Assembly (NCBI GenBank): GCA_017513245.1
Contig: JAFXGK010000025.1
Location: 52,414 to 116,413, forward strand
Direction: 5' to 3'
Origin: Clostridia bacterium
GTDB taxonomy: Bacteria > Bacillota > Clostridia > Oscillospirales > Acutalibacteraceae
DNA length: 64,000 bases
The notes under the pieces were generated by a model. That model had not been told where the DNA came from. It was given only the letters and a program-made list of their open reading frames with translations, and searched no databases. A program made the position numbers and the translations under genes. Below, in pieces: positions 1-9,118 of this stretch (within the stretch, counting starts at the first letter, position 1; the number at the start of each line of letters is the position of its first letter).

Positions 1-153
1 ACCGCTAACCGGAGACAGCGTTACGGTATCGGTACCGTGATGCAACATCGGCAACATGCTGTTTCCCGTTACGGTAAAGGAAACCGAACTACCCGATGCG
101 AGCGATTCTTTAATTGTAGGTATCATCTCTTCAAGAGAAACCTTATTAGCCAT
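1..153 (-). CDS. S24/S26 (signal peptidase-like) peptidase, N-terminal fragment
   Basis: Partial gene running off the left edge; the first 51 codons are visible. The product begins MANKVSLEEM and continues into SVSFTVTGNSMLPMLHHG. The GNSMxPML segment matches the catalytic-serine box (SMxPxL) of S24/S26 peptidases such as signal peptidase I. No transmembrane segment precedes the box, so it resembles the soluble small peptidases found beside HprK-like kinases rather than classical LepB; this is inference. The ATG overlaps the stop of the preceding HPr kinase-like gene by 8 bases, so the two are translationally coupled. The catalytic lysine lies outside the window. Confidence 0.7.
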   Translation of the reverse strand, partial: MANKVSLEEMIPTIKESLASGSSVSFTVTGNSMLPMLHHGTDTVTLSPVSG

Positions 154-862
154 TAAACTTTTCTCCACTCATAGTTTCATAGGAAAGACGTGCTGCACTG
201 ATATCCATATTGCACTTCAGAGAATACACCTTAACAGAACTTAAAACCTCATCCAAAACGGTTAGCATTTTATCCATGTGTTCAAGCGACAGATTTCTAA
301 TCGTCTGCTCCATAACGGCAACGATAACGTCTTGGCTGTCCATGGGTGATATTTCGTTTTCGGGCGATTGGGTAATAAAGCATATACCGCCAAGTCTAAC
401 ACGGGTATTTTTGCTTATATCGTGCTTACCGCTAAAGGGAGTTCCATATACGTATGGCACGCCGTCAATAATACGGATTGCCGGCTTATCGTCGTTAATT
501 ATATACGCGCGGTCACCAAAAAGCTTAAGCCACAGCGAGGTATGGGTGGATTTTCCCGTGCCGCACGGAGCAGAAAACAGATATGCTCTATCGTCCACCA
601 CAACGGCTGACGCATGCAAAAGCATACCGTTATAACCGGTAAGCGCGTTATAGAAATCACTTCCGTAAAGCATATATTCCCATTCGTTATTATTCATTTG
701 CGGGTACTTATCGAGATAATACTTTACTCGCTTTTCATCAAGTGTGAAGACGAGGTCGGGTTTTAAAGCGTCGCTAACCTGATACGGCTTACCGCGTGAA
801 AGCAGCATATCGCTCTTGCAATCCATATTAACGATGAGATCGGCAATTTTATAATTAGGCAT
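146..862 (-). CDS. HPr kinase-like P-loop protein
   Basis: A 238-residue protein starting MPNYKIADL. I chose the ATG at 862 because it overlaps the nadE stop by 8 bases, whereas earlier in-frame starts lie deep inside nadE. A Walker A loop SAPCGTGKST lies at about residues 97-106, preceded by HAS (83-85), and an INDDKP segment at 122-127 resembles the acidic pair of HprK C-terminal kinase domains. It lacks the N-terminal HprK domain, so it is unlikely to be the HPr(Ser) kinase of carbon catabolite repression. HprK-like stand-alone domains often accompany PqqD and S24/S26 peptidase genes in Clostridia peptide-modification loci; the neighbour here fits that, but no precursor peptide is visible. 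Confidence 0.75.
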   Translation of the reverse strand: MPNYKIADLIVNMDCKSDMLLSRGKPYQVSDALKPDLVFTLDEKRVKYYLDKYPQMNNNEWEYMLYGSDFYNALTGYNGMLLHASAVVVDDRAYLFSAPCGTGKSTHTSLWLKLFGDRAYIINDDKPAIRIIDGVPYVYGTPFSGKHDISKNTRVRLGGICFITQSPENEISPMDSQDVIVAVMEQTIRNLSLEHMDKMLTVLDEVLSSVKVYSLKCNMDISAARLSYETMSGEKFNG

Positions 863-1613
863 CAGACACCTCAACATCAGGATGATATTGGAACACGGGC
901 ATAAGCTGAAGCTTAAAGAGATTACGCTCGTGCATACCATCAATTTTCTTTTTTGTTTCGGGATTATCAATAACACCCTCGCGAATATAACGGTCAAGAA
1001 CGGCATAGGTAAAGCCTAGATTATCCTCATCACTCTTACCGCAAAGACCGTCTATAGGTGTTTTTTCAATAAATCGCTCGGGCAGACCGATTTCACGACC
1101 AACAGCCTTTACCTCCTGCACTGTAAGCAATGATAACGGGCTGAAATCGCCAACACTGTCGCCGTAGCGAGTAGAATAACCAACCCAGTCCTCCGAGAGG
1201 TTGCAGGTGTTGGCAACACGGCCGTTAACCGACTGCGAAACGGCGTAAAGAACCGACATACGAATACGCGGCGGCAGGTTAAAACGCGTTTGATTCGTAA
1301 CATCGATTTTATCCTCAATTTCGGTCATAACCGCATCAATCGCATTCTTAACGTTAACGGTAATATATTCGATGCCCAAGGTTTCGCAAAGATCGACGGA
1401 GTAATCAATATCGGCCTGAACCCCCTGCGGCATTAAAACGCCGTAGACACGTTCCCTGCCAAGTGCCTTAACGCAAAGCGCGGCAACAACCGAACTATCC
1501 TTACCGCCCGATATACCGACAACAGCCTTGCAGTCGGGACCGTTTTTAGAAAACCAGTCGCGAATCCATTCTATGCAGTCCGAAGACACTTTTTTTGCAT
1601 CAAAAATATACAT
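855..1613 (-). CDS. nadE: NAD+ synthetase, NadE, ammonia-dependent type
   Basis: 252 residues, the size of the ammonia-using NadE without a nitrilase-type glutaminase domain. It converts nicotinic acid adenine dinucleotide to NAD+ with ATP and ammonia. The PP-loop SGGKDSS is at about residues 35-41. The later block NLSEDWVGYSTRYGDSVGDFSP is the substrate-binding region characteristic of NadE, followed by KTPIDGL and a basic KKKIDGMHERN segment. It is the first gene of a three-gene minus-strand operon with 8-base overlaps, driven by a promoter at 1646-1674. Coupling of nadE to an HPr-kinase-like and a peptidase-like gene is unusual. Confidence 0.93.
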   Translation of the reverse strand: MYIFDAKKVSSDCIEWIRDWFSKNGPDCKAVVGISGGKDSSVVAALCVKALGRERVYGVLMPQGVQADIDYSVDLCETLGIEYITVNVKNAIDAVMTEIEDKIDVTNQTRFNLPPRIRMSVLYAVSQSVNGRVANTCNLSEDWVGYSTRYGDSVGDFSPLSLLTVQEVKAVGREIGLPERFIEKTPIDGLCGKSDEDNLGFTYAVLDRYIREGVIDNPETKKKIDGMHERNLFKLQLMPVFQYHPDVEVSDA

Positions 1614-1645
1614 TTACAGTCCCGCTTTCAATGTTTATATAATTT

Positions 1646-1674
1646 ATAATAAAATAAACTTATCAATAAGTCAA
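1646..1674 (-). promoter_or_regulatory. sigma-A promoter for nadE operon
   Basis: Minus strand TTGACT (1674-1669), a 17-base spacer and TATTAT (1651-1646), about 33 bases upstream of the nadE start. Confidence 0.7.
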
Positions 1675-1682
1675 TCTTAACC

Positions 1683-1711
1683 TTGCGTTTTCTCCCCTTC
1701 TTTTATATAAT
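1683..1711 (+). promoter_or_regulatory. sigma-A promoter for dut
   Basis: TTGCGT (1683-1688), a 17-base spacer and TATAAT (1706-1711), 30 bases before the dut start; divergent from the nadE promoter. Confidence 0.65.
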
Positions 1712-1741
1712 AATTCTATAGAAAAGAAATGGGGAATCATT

Positions 1742-2176
1742 ATGGAAATTATGATAAAAAAGCTTAATCCCAATGCTGTTTTGCCTACGCGCGGCTCAAA
1801 GTACGCCGCAGGATATGATTTGTATGCCTGCTGTGACAGCGAAATAATAATTCCGCCTCACGAGAACGTAAAAATTGGAACCGGTCTTTCCATTGCAGTT
1901 CCCGACGGTTATTTTGGCGCTATTTTCGCGCGCAGCGGTCTTGCCGCAAAGCAGAGCCTTCGTCCCGCCAATTGCGTTGGTGTTGCCGATGCCGACTATC
2001 GTGGCGAGTACATTGTTGCTCTACACAACGATTCCGATAACGCAAAGGTCGTTAAAACCGGAGACAGAATTGCACAACTTGTAATTATGCCATTCCTTTC
2101 GGCCGAGTTTATTGAAACCGACACACTCGATGAAACCGAGCGAGGCGCAGGCGGTTTCGGAAGCACGGGTAAATAA
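1742..2176 (+). CDS. dut: dUTP diphosphatase (dUTPase)
   Basis: 144 residues, the normal length of trimeric dUTPase, which hydrolyses dUTP to dUMP and PPi to keep uracil out of DNA. All five family motifs are visible: AAGYDLYA (22-29), RSGLA (64-68), GVADADYRGE (80-89, with the catalytic Asp), GDRIAQLV (107-114) and the flexible C-terminal GAGGFGSTG (135-143). A second ATG three codons in is possible; the first follows AAATGGGG at normal spacing. The gene is monocistronic and ends in a bidirectional terminator shared with rny. Confidence 0.96.
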   Translation: MEIMIKKLNPNAVLPTRGSKYAAGYDLYACCDSEIIIPPHENVKIGTGLSIAVPDGYFGAIFARSGLAAKQSLRPANCVGVADADYRGEYIVALHNDSDNAKVVKTGDRIAQLVIMPFLSAEFIETDTLDETERGAGGFGSTGK

Positions 2177-2180
2177 AAAT

Positions 2181-2219
2181 AAAAACCGCAGGAGAAATTC
2201 CTGCGGTTTCTTTTTTATT
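2181..2219. terminator. bidirectional terminator between dut and rny
   Basis: Stem AAACCGCAGGA / TCCTGCGGTTT with a GAAAT-type loop, A-rich on the left and TTTTTTATTT on the right, so it serves both converging genes. Confidence 0.85.
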
Positions 2220-3768
2220 TTGCGTAGTCAACTGCTCGATTCTCGCGAATAAGGTTAACCTTAATCTGACCGGGATACTCAAGCTCTTTTTCAATGTTCT
2301 GAGCAATTTCATGAGCCAAAAGCACCATCTGATCATCGCTAACCACACTGGGTTTAACCACGATTCTAACTTCGCGGCCTGCCTGAATAGCAAACGAACG
2401 TTCAACGCCGTTGAAGGAATTGGCGATTTCCTCAAGCTTTTCAAGACGTTTTATGTAGCTTTCGATATTCTCTCTTCTGGCACCGGGACGGGCGGCAGAA
2501 ATAGCATCAGCAGCCTGAACAAGACAAGCGATAACGGTTTTAGCCTCAACCTCACCGTGGTGAGCGTGAATGGCGTGAATAACCATTTCACTTTCCTTGC
2601 ACTTCTTGGCAACCTCAACACCAAGCTGAATATGAGAACCTTCCTGCTCGTGGTCAAGTGCTTTACCGATATCGTGTAAAAGACCTGCACGTTTGGCAAG
2701 AGAAACGTCCTCACCGAGTTCAGCAGCCATAAGGCCTGCAAGATGGCAAACCTCAAGCGAGTGATTGAGCACGTTCTGACCGTAGCTGGTACGATAACGC
2801 AAACGACCGAGTAAGCGAACGAGCTCGGGATGCAGGTTGTGAACGCCTGCTTCGAGCATTGCGCGCTCACCTTCCTGACGGATGGTACGCTCAACCTCTG
2901 CGGTTGCTTTAGCAACGGTTTCTTCAATTCTTGCGGGGTGAATACGGCCGTCAAGAATTAACTTCTCAAGCGAAAGACGTGCAATCTCACGTCTTACGGG
3001 GTCAAAACTCGAGAGTGTAATGGTTTCGGGAGTATCGTCAATAATCAAATCAACACCCGTAGCAGTCTCAAGCGCGCGAATATTTCTACCCTCGCGGCCG
3101 ATGATTCTGCCCTTCATTTCGTCGTTGGGTAATGCAACAACCGAAACGGTAACCTCAGATGAATGGTCTGCAGCACAACGCTGTACAGCATGAGATATTA
3201 AATCGCGGGCACGCTGATCAACCTCATCCTTAAGGCGCTGTTCATAATCAAGGATTTTAACAGCTTTTTCGTGCGAAAGCTCACCATCCAGGATGGAAAG
3301 CAAATGTTCTTTGGCCTGTTCTGCGGAAAAGCCCGAAATGCGCTCTAAAAGCTCAAGCTGGCTCTTCTTGACCTTCTCAGTTTCTTGTAATTTTTCCTCA
3401 ACCTCTTTGGCACGCTTCTGGATGTTTTCCTCTTTTACCTCAAGGTTATCTATCTTGCGGTCGAGGGTTTCTTCCTTTTGCTGAAGCCTGTGCTCCTGAC
3501 GCTGAACTTCATTTCTGCGTTCGCGCAGGTCTCTGTCGGTTTCGGTACGAAGCTGATGTATTTCTTCCTTAGCCTCAATTATAAGTTCCTTCTTACGGGC
3601 CTCGGCGTTCTTCATAGCATCACTTAGGATTCTTCGTGCCTCATCCTCGGCTGAGCCGATCGTCGCCTCAGCGGTCTTTTTGCGGTGTGCAGAGCCTACA
3701 AAGAAAAATATCAAGGCTGCCACAACAACCAAAACGCCGCTAATGACGTAATACATTGTTTCCGGCAT
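2215..3768 (-). CDS. rny: ribonuclease Y
   Basis: 517 residues, the usual length of RNase Y, the membrane-anchored endoribonuclease that initiates mRNA decay in many Firmicutes. Order of parts: one N-terminal membrane helix (about 5-25), a long charged coiled coil (about 30-190), a KH domain around [15 protein letters not shown] (220-234), and an HD phosphohydrolase domain with the metal-binding HDIGK at 365-369 and HAHH at 401-404. GGAGG lies 8 bases before the ATG. Monocistronic, with its own promoter at 3882-3910 and a terminator shared with dut. Confidence 0.97.
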   Translation of the reverse strand: MPETMYYVISGVLVVVAALIFFFVGSAHRKKTAEATIGSAEDEARRILSDAMKNAEARKKELIIEAKEEIHQLRTETDRDLRERRNEVQRQEHRLQQKEETLDRKIDNLEVKEENIQKRAKEVEEKLQETEKVKKSQLELLERISGFSAEQAKEHLLSILDGELSHEKAVKILDYEQRLKDEVDQRARDLISHAVQRCAADHSSEVTVSVVALPNDEMKGRIIGREGRNIRALETATGVDLIIDDTPETITLSSFDPVRREIARLSLEKLILDGRIHPARIEETVAKATAEVERTIRQEGERAMLEAGVHNLHPELVRLLGRLRYRTSYGQNVLNHSLEVCHLAGLMAAELGEDVSLAKRAGLLHDIGKALDHEQEGSHIQLGVEVAKKCKESEMVIHAIHAHHGEVEAKTVIACLVQAADAISAARPGARRENIESYIKRLEKLEEIANSFNGVERSFAIQAGREVRIVVKPSVVSDDQMVLLAHEIAQNIEKELEYPGQIKVNLIRENRAVDYAK

Positions 3769-3881
3769 ATAAATGCACCTCCTATATCAAAAAACGCATG
3801 TTTAATAAGGGCCGCGTTATTCGCCCGATAAACGGTAAAGCAAATGATTCGCCAAATCAAAAACGATTACCATTCACATTT

Positions 3882-3910
3882 ATTTTATTACTATATTTAT
3901 TATATGTCAA
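3882..3910 (-). promoter_or_regulatory. sigma-A promoter for rny
   Basis: Minus strand TTGACA (3910-3905), a 17-base spacer and TAAAAT (3887-3882). A leader of about 110 bases follows. Confidence 0.7.
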
Positions 3911-3992
3911 GTTTTAAATCACAATCTGTTGAAAACATGGCGTGGCAAAATCAATATATTGAGTAATTTTTTGACTTTTTAGCACGCTTATA

Positions 3993-4021
3993 TTGACTTT
4001 GTTAAGTAAAAATTATATAAT
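3993..4021 (+). promoter_or_regulatory. sigma-A promoter for secDF
   Basis: TTGACT (3993-3998), a 17-base spacer and TATAAT (4016-4021), 35 bases upstream of the secD start. Confidence 0.75.
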
Positions 4022-4055
4022 AGAGTCTATAAGTTTAAAAAACGGAGGATTTCTT

Positions 4056-5426
4056 ATGAAAAAGTCACGTAAGTCTACGTTTTTCATAGTTTTCGCGCTG
4101 ATACTTATATTAACGTTCTGCGCATTCTTTGGAATTGAAGATTACTATGGCGACAAAAAGCTTACATATGTAAAGGGTGCCAACGATATTCGTTGGGGTA
4201 TTGATATTCGCGGCGGCGTTGAGGCTGTTTTCTCGCCCGACGTTGAGGTAAAGAATATCACTGACTCTGATATGCAGGCTGCCAAAACAATTATTGAAAA
4301 GAGACTTGTTAACAACAACATTACCGACTACGAGGTATACGTTGATAACGATAACAAGCAGGTTATCGTTCGTTTCCCCTGGCAGGCAGGCGAAAGCAAT
4401 TTCGACCCCACCAAGACCGTTAACTCGCTCGGCGCTACCGCTCTTCTCACCTTCTGTGAGGGCAGCACCAACGATAAGGTTATCTTAAAGGGCGCAGCTG
4501 ATATTAAACACGCTCAGGAAGGCTATCTCGATAATCAGTATATTGTTTCTCTTGAGCTTACCGATGCAGGTAAATCTAAGTTTGCCGAAGCCACCAAGCG
4601 TCTTAAGGGTCAGGTAATATCCATTTGGATGGATGACAACTTAGTTTCCAGCCCGACCGTAAACGAAGCTATCACCGACGGTAACGCAATGATTACCCTC
4701 GGCGGCGGTACCGCAGAGGATGCTGAAGCATTGGCTGACCAGATTAACGCCGGTACTCTTCCCTTCGCACTCACAGTAGACGATTCCAAGCTCCAGGTAA
4801 TTTCGCCGACACTTGGCTCCGAAGCTTTAGAGGTTATGGTTATTGCAGGCGCAATCGCTCTTCTGCTTGTTTGCATTCTTATGATCGCTAGATACCGCAT
4901 CCCCGGCGCTGTTGCTTCTATTGCGCTGCTCGGACAGGTTGCAGGTATGATTGCTGCAATTTCTGGATTCTTCCCCGGCACCTCGAGCTTTACACTTACA
5001 ATCCCCGGTATCGCAGGTATGATCCTTTCTATCGGTATCGGTGTCGACTGTAACGTTATTTCCTCTGAGCGTATTATTGATGAATTTAAGAACGGCAAGA
5101 CCATTGACGGTGCTATTGACGCAGGCTTCAAGAACAGCTTCAGTGCAGTTCTTGACGGTAACGTAACAGTTGTTATCGTATCCATTATTCTTATGGGCGC
5201 CTTCGGCTCGCCCGACAGCATTATGGCAAAGCTGCTCTCTCCCGTTATGTCGCTCTTTAGTTCCTCGATAACCGGTTCTATTTATTCCTTCGGTTACACA
5301 CTCCTCATGGGCGTTGTATTTAACTTCGTAATGGGTATCTTTGCAACAAGACTGATGCTCAAGAGTGTTTCCAGATTAAAGTTCCTGCGCAAGCCGCAGT
5401 ATTACGGAGGTGCTAAAAATGACTAA
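4056..5426 (+). CDS. secD: protein translocase subunit SecD
   Basis: 456 residues starting MKKSRKST; I chose this ATG because GGAGG lies 8 bases before it, while the earlier in-frame start lies on the promoter. SecD with SecF uses the proton gradient to pull exported proteins out of SecYEG. Visible parts are a first membrane helix (9-28), a periplasmic-type P1 region with the conserved DIRGGVEAVF (50-59), and a five-helix C-terminal block from about 259 with IPGIAGMILSIGIGVDCNV (316-334). It overlaps secF by 8 bases. Firmicutes such as Bacillus fuse SecD and SecF; here they are separate. Confidence 0.96.
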   Translation: MKKSRKSTFFIVFALILILTFCAFFGIEDYYGDKKLTYVKGANDIRWGIDIRGGVEAVFSPDVEVKNITDSDMQAAKTIIEKRLVNNNITDYEVYVDNDNKQVIVRFPWQAGESNFDPTKTVNSLGATALLTFCEGSTNDKVILKGAADIKHAQEGYLDNQYIVSLELTDAGKSKFAEATKRLKGQVISIWMDDNLVSSPTVNEAITDGNAMITLGGGTAEDAEALADQINAGTLPFALTVDDSKLQVISPTLGSEALEVMVIAGAIALLLVCILMIARYRIPGAVASIALLGQVAGMIAAISGFFPGTSSFTLTIPGIAGMILSIGIGVDCNVISSERIIDEFKNGKTIDGAIDAGFKNSFSAVLDGNVTVVIVSIILMGAFGSPDSIMAKLLSPVMSLFSSSITGSIYSFGYTLLMGVVFNFVMGIFATRLMLKSVSRLKFLRKPQYYGGAKND

Positions 5427-6348
5427 TAAACGTTTTCATTTTGTAAAAAGCCTTCGCATTCCGCTTATCGCTTATGCAGTGATTATCTGCGTTGCGCTGA
5501 TTGTTGGTATTGTTTTTGGCGTAAATCTTTCTATTGACTTTAAGGGTGGTACCCGTATTACCTACACCTATACCGGCGAGATCAATGCCTCGACAGCCGA
5601 AAAAGCTATCGAAAAGGCTCTTGACGGTAAGGACGTAACCGTTAGCCAGAGCGCTTCAATGACCGGCAACACCACAAAACTGGTTGTTTCCCTCGTTGGC
5701 GATCAGGCCCTCTCTACTGAATCTCAGCAGGCAATTATCACAGCTCTTCAGAAGGAGTTTAAAGACAACAACGTTACCCTTGGCGAATCTCAGGCAGTTA
5801 GCCCCTCGCTTGCAGGCAGTTTCTTCGCAAAGGCTTTATTTGCAGTAGTTCTTGCAGCTGCACTCGTTGTTGTATACGTTGGAATTCGCTTCAGAAGAAT
5901 CGGTGGCGTATCGGCCGCAATAACCGCTTTGGCAGCGCTTGTGCTCGATGTCTGTGCCGCCTTTGCAGCTTGCACGGTTTTCCGTCTGCAGATTGATAAC
6001 AACTTTATGGCTGTTGTTCTTCTGCTCCTCGGTTACTCTCTTAACGATACAATCGTTATCTACGACCGTATCAGAGAGAATCGCAAGACCTCGCCCGACG
6101 GTGAGCTTGAGGAAATTGTTGACGTAAGTATTACTCAGGTTATGCGCAGAACAATCTTCACAACCCTTACAACCTTTATCGCAGTTCTTACAATCCTCAT
6201 TGTATCGGAAATCTGCGGTCTTACAACACTTCGCACTTTCGCTATCCCGATGATATTCGGTATTCTTTCGGGCTGCGTATCTTCTATGTGTGTTTCCGGT
6301 CCGCTTTGGGTTAAGTGGTGCAACTTCGTTAAGGCAAAGAAAAAGTAA
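5419..6348 (+). CDS. secF: protein translocase subunit SecF
   Basis: 309 residues from MTNKRFHF. GGAGG (5406-5410) sits 8 bases before this ATG, so the GTG nine bases upstream is rejected. The first membrane helix (about 13-36) is followed by the hallmark DFKGGT (40-45), then a P1 domain and a five-helix RND block containing GYSLNDTIVIYDRIRE (205-220). It forms the SecDF complex with the product of the overlapping upstream gene. A strong terminator follows within 30 bases, defining a two-gene operon. Confidence 0.96.
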   Translation: MTNKRFHFVKSLRIPLIAYAVIICVALIVGIVFGVNLSIDFKGGTRITYTYTGEINASTAEKAIEKALDGKDVTVSQSASMTGNTTKLVVSLVGDQALSTESQQAIITALQKEFKDNNVTLGESQAVSPSLAGSFFAKALFAVVLAAALVVVYVGIRFRRIGGVSAAITALAALVLDVCAAFAACTVFRLQIDNNFMAVVLLLLGYSLNDTIVIYDRIRENRKTSPDGELEEIVDVSITQVMRRTIFTTLTTFIAVLTILIVSEICGLTTLRTFAIPMIFGILSGCVSSMCVSGPLWVKWCNFVKAKKK

Positions 6349-6376
6349 TTCACTTAATTTAATAGGTTATAAAAAC

Positions 6377-6411
6377 AAAACGCAGTATGCTGATGCATAC
6401 TGCGTTTTTTT
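6377..6411. terminator. bidirectional terminator after secF
   Basis: 14-base perfect stem AAAACGCAGTATGC / GCATACTGCGTTTT with a TGAT loop and a T-run on the right, A-rich on the left; serves secF and the converging stress-protein gene. Confidence 0.88.
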
Positions 6412-6805
6412 ACGCTCCTTTTGTTTCCTCTTGTGACGGAACGGTAAAAACTATATTCTTAGAAACAACGCTAATCGGCGCTTTGTTATATTCCAAAAAT
6501 AGTTTGTTTAAAAATCCGTTATCTTCACCGATGAATATATGCATCGGTTGACACAATTTTGCCTGCGCTGCTACGCTTGTTACAGGATTATCACTATATC
6601 TGATTATAATATCAACGTCCATATTTTCCGATATTTTTTTTAGACATTTCAATTTCATCGCACGTTCTTGTGCCGACTCCTTAATGGGCAAAACAGTAAC
6701 AACGTATAAATTTGTTGATAAGCTCAAAGCCAGTTTTTTTGCCGTGTTTACAATTCTCTCGCAGTGAGGTTGCGCTGTAATACAGGCTAATATAGGCCTT
6801 TTCAT
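6410..6805 (-). CDS. universal stress protein family (UspA/KdpD-like domain)
   Basis: 131 residues from MKRPILACITAQPHC; AAGGAG lies 8 bases before this ATG, so the upstream in-frame ATG is rejected. The alpha/beta pattern, the opening ILACITAQPHCERIV and the later DIIIRYSDNPVTSVAAQAK plus HIFIGEDNG resemble the single USP domains related to the KdpD middle region. The GX2GX9G(S/T) nucleotide loop of ATP-binding USPs is not obvious, so ligand binding is open. It is monocistronic. Family assignment is from the overall pattern, not from a catalytic motif. Confidence 0.7.
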   Translation of the reverse strand: MKRPILACITAQPHCERIVNTAKKLALSLSTNLYVVTVLPIKESAQERAMKLKCLKKISENMDVDIIIRYSDNPVTSVAAQAKLCQPMHIFIGEDNGFLNKLFLEYNKAPISVVSKNIVFTVPSQEETKGA

Positions 6806-6945
6806 AAATTTCAGCTCCTTTACTGTAGATATTATATCAGCCGTTTGTGTCGAATGTTGCATGAATAGATGTATAGTTTATTAAAATTTTTTAAAATAAT
6901 CCTATATTCACCCCCTACTATGCATATAATTTTAAGGGTGATATT

Positions 6946-7446
6946 ATGTGCAAAAGAAAAACACTTATCGAAATTTTGGCCGTTGCGGCTGTTGGAACGC
7001 TCCTCCACTTCGTATATGACTGGAGCGGCCAAAACAGCTTGGTAGGAATTTTTGGCGCAATTAACGAAAGTACGTGGGAACACTTAAAACTACTATACTG
7101 GCCGGTGACAATACTCACAATAATTGAATATGTAAAACTTTATAAAGGCAGCACCGGATTCTTGATGTCGAGATTTATTGCTCTGTTTTCAGGTATGTTT
7201 TTTATTGTGACGGCTTTTTATACATTTACGGGTATTGTCGGAAAGCCAATAGACGTATTTAATATTCTGCTTTATTACGTTGCCGTTATTCTTACCTTCT
7301 TTTTATCGAAACTGTTTGAGAAAAATAAATATTTTGAATACAAATATTCGAATTTAATTGCTTTGTGTGCATTTGGAGTGCTTGCAGTGCTATTTACTGT
7401 TTTTACATTTTGCACACCGAGTCTGGGTATATTTGTAAGCCCGTAA
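6946..7446 (+). CDS. DUF6512-like integral membrane protein
   Basis: 166 residues with about five hydrophobic helices. The conserved block GIFGAINESTWEHLKLLYWP (about 36-55) is the signature I associate with the DUF6512 family of small clostridial membrane proteins of unknown function. AGGGTGAT precedes the ATG. No catalytic motif is visible. Monocistronic, ending in a hairpin shared with the converging phosphohexomutase gene. The family recall is from memory; function is unknown. Confidence 0.7.
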   Translation: MCKRKTLIEILAVAAVGTLLHFVYDWSGQNSLVGIFGAINESTWEHLKLLYWPVTILTIIEYVKLYKGSTGFLMSRFIALFSGMFFIVTAFYTFTGIVGKPIDVFNILLYYVAVILTFFLSKLFEKNKYFEYKYSNLIALCAFGVLAVLFTVFTFCTPSLGIFVSP

Positions 7447-7479
7447 AAAAAGCCGTAAGTCAAACTTACGGCTTTTAAA
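7446..7479. terminator. bidirectional terminator
   Basis: Stem AAAAGCCGTAAGT / ACTTACGGCTTTT with a CAA loop between the converging DUF6512 and phosphohexomutase genes. Confidence 0.85.
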
Positions 7480-8976
7480 TTACATTTTAAGAAAATCAAA
7501 TTGTGAAAGGAATTCCCTAAAGCGATTGGCTATGCGGTCGCATCCGCCTTCAATATTGCTTTCAATATTAAGCGGCATAACGGGGTCGTGCACACTCATA
7601 CGAAGCAAAAGCCAACCGTCGCCGTTATCCTTATCGACGGCAATTCGGATTCCCTCGTAGTTATCCTTCACGATCGACCAGCCCTCAGTCTGCTCGGCAA
7701 ATTCGGTTAAGGCCTTCAACACACCTGCGCCGGTTATTCTAAATCCGTCAATCGGCAAGGAAATACGGTATTCAACCGATTCGGCAGGTTCAGGCAGCTC
7801 CTCAAGCAGCATATCAATGCTTTTACCAACCTTGCCGAGACGAGCTACGGCAATAATGATTTTGGTTACCAAGTAGGCACCGTCATCGAGGAAATAATTT
7901 TCTCTTAGTGCCGCGTGGCCCGAGGTTTCGATAGCCAGCGGGCAATTAATGCCCTGCTCGTTTAAGGATATAGCCTCGTCGATAACGTTTTTATATCCAC
8001 GCTTAAATCTATGATGATGGCCGCCTAAAATGTTATTAATGAAATGTGATAAACCATCAGAGGTAACCGAGTCGGTAACGATTGTTCCGCCATTCTCATT
8101 TTCAAGGGCTATACACGCCGCCAATGCAATGAGTCGGTTACGGTTGATTTCGCCGCCTCGCGAATCGACAACCGCGGCGCGGTCAACGTCGGTATCGAAT
8201 ACGATTCCCAAATCGGCACCGACCGATAAAACAGCTGCCCTGGCAGAGTTCATTGCCTGCTCGTTTTCAGGATTGGGAATATGGTTCGGGAACATACCAT
8301 CCGGCTCCAAAAACTGGCTGCCGGTAATATCGGCACCAAGCGGTTTTAAAACATCCTCTGCGTAGAAGCCTCCGGCACCGTTGCCTGCGTCAACAACTAT
8401 TTTATAACCCTTAAGCGGTTTCTCATAGTCATCGCCGTTAACGCCCTCTTTAATCATTTCGCGAAGGCGTGCGGCATAATCAGCCATATAGTTGACCTCT
8501 GTGAGGTTACCGTCCTTGAAGGGTAAAATCTTGTCGGTCTCGGCAAAAGCTAAAATCTCGGCAATTTCAGAGCCCTCAAGGCCACCCTGGCGTGTGAAAA
8601 ACTTAAGACCGTTGCGATTAAAGGGATGATGGCTTGCGGTTATCTGAATAGCGGCATCGCAATCCAGGTCAACGGTTGTCATAAACATGGCAGGCGTTGA
8701 AGAAAGTCCGCAGGATAATACGTTAAAGCCGCAGTCACAAAGCATTGTAGTTACTGCCTTTTTAATACGATCGGCCGATATACGCGAATCATGTCCTACC
8801 GAAATTTTAATCTCAGCGGGGTCTTTTTTTAGCCTTTTGCAAAGCCAAATAGCAAAACCCTCGGTTATGCGTTTTACTGCGTAATTGGTAAGATTAACGT
8901 CCTCGCCTTTTACGCCCTCTGCCGCAATACCGCGAACGTCGGTTCCGCTTTTGAACTGCATAAATGATCCCTGCAT
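7480..8976 (-). CDS. phosphomannomutase/phosphoglucomutase family enzyme
   Basis: 498 residues of the alpha-D-phosphohexomutase superfamily, which interconverts hexose 1- and 6-phosphates through a phosphoserine. Four signature regions are visible: the active-site serine loop TASHHP (113-118), the metal loop DTDVDR (261-266), the sugar-specificity loop IETSGHAA (349-356) and a C-terminal phosphate-binding region around RMSVHDPVMPLNIES (459-473). The loop TASHHP instead of TASHNP fits PMM/PGM rather than GlmM. The first ATG follows AAGGGCGTGAT; the ATG five codons later is an alternative start. Substrate cannot be decided from sequence. Confidence 0.88.
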   Translation of the reverse strand: MQGSFMQFKSGTDVRGIAAEGVKGEDVNLTNYAVKRITEGFAIWLCKRLKKDPAEIKISVGHDSRISADRIKKAVTTMLCDCGFNVLSCGLSSTPAMFMTTVDLDCDAAIQITASHHPFNRNGLKFFTRQGGLEGSEIAEILAFAETDKILPFKDGNLTEVNYMADYAARLREMIKEGVNGDDYEKPLKGYKIVVDAGNGAGGFYAEDVLKPLGADITGSQFLEPDGMFPNHIPNPENEQAMNSARAAVLSVGADLGIVFDTDVDRAAVVDSRGGEINRNRLIALAACIALENENGGTIVTDSVTSDGLSHFINNILGGHHHRFKRGYKNVIDEAISLNEQGINCPLAIETSGHAALRENYFLDDGAYLVTKIIIAVARLGKVGKSIDMLLEELPEPAESVEYRISLPIDGFRITGAGVLKALTEFAEQTEGWSIVKDNYEGIRIAVDKDNGDGWLLLRMSVHDPVMPLNIESNIEGGCDRIANRFREFLSQFDFLKM

Positions 8977-9007
8977 AATATCACGCCCTTAAGTTAAACT
9001 ACACAGT

Positions 9008-9036
9008 ATTATAACACATAAATCAGTGTATGTCAA
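9008..9036 (-). promoter_or_regulatory. sigma-A promoter for the phosphohexomutase gene
   Basis: Minus strand TTGACA (9036-9031), a 17-base spacer and TATAAT (9013-9008): a consensus promoter 32 bases from the start codon. Confidence 0.8.
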
Positions 9037-9062
9037 AAATCGCCGTTAAATGCACGGGCGTG

Positions 9063-9091
9063 TTGACTTTAATTTTAAATAGTGATAAAAT
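9063..9091 (+). promoter_or_regulatory. sigma-A promoter for the histidine phosphatase gene
   Basis: TTGACT (9063-9068), a 17-base spacer and TAAAAT (9086-9091), divergent from the mutase promoter. Confidence 0.75.
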
Positions 9092-9118
9092 CTAGTTATT
9101 AATTTTTCAGGTGATTTT

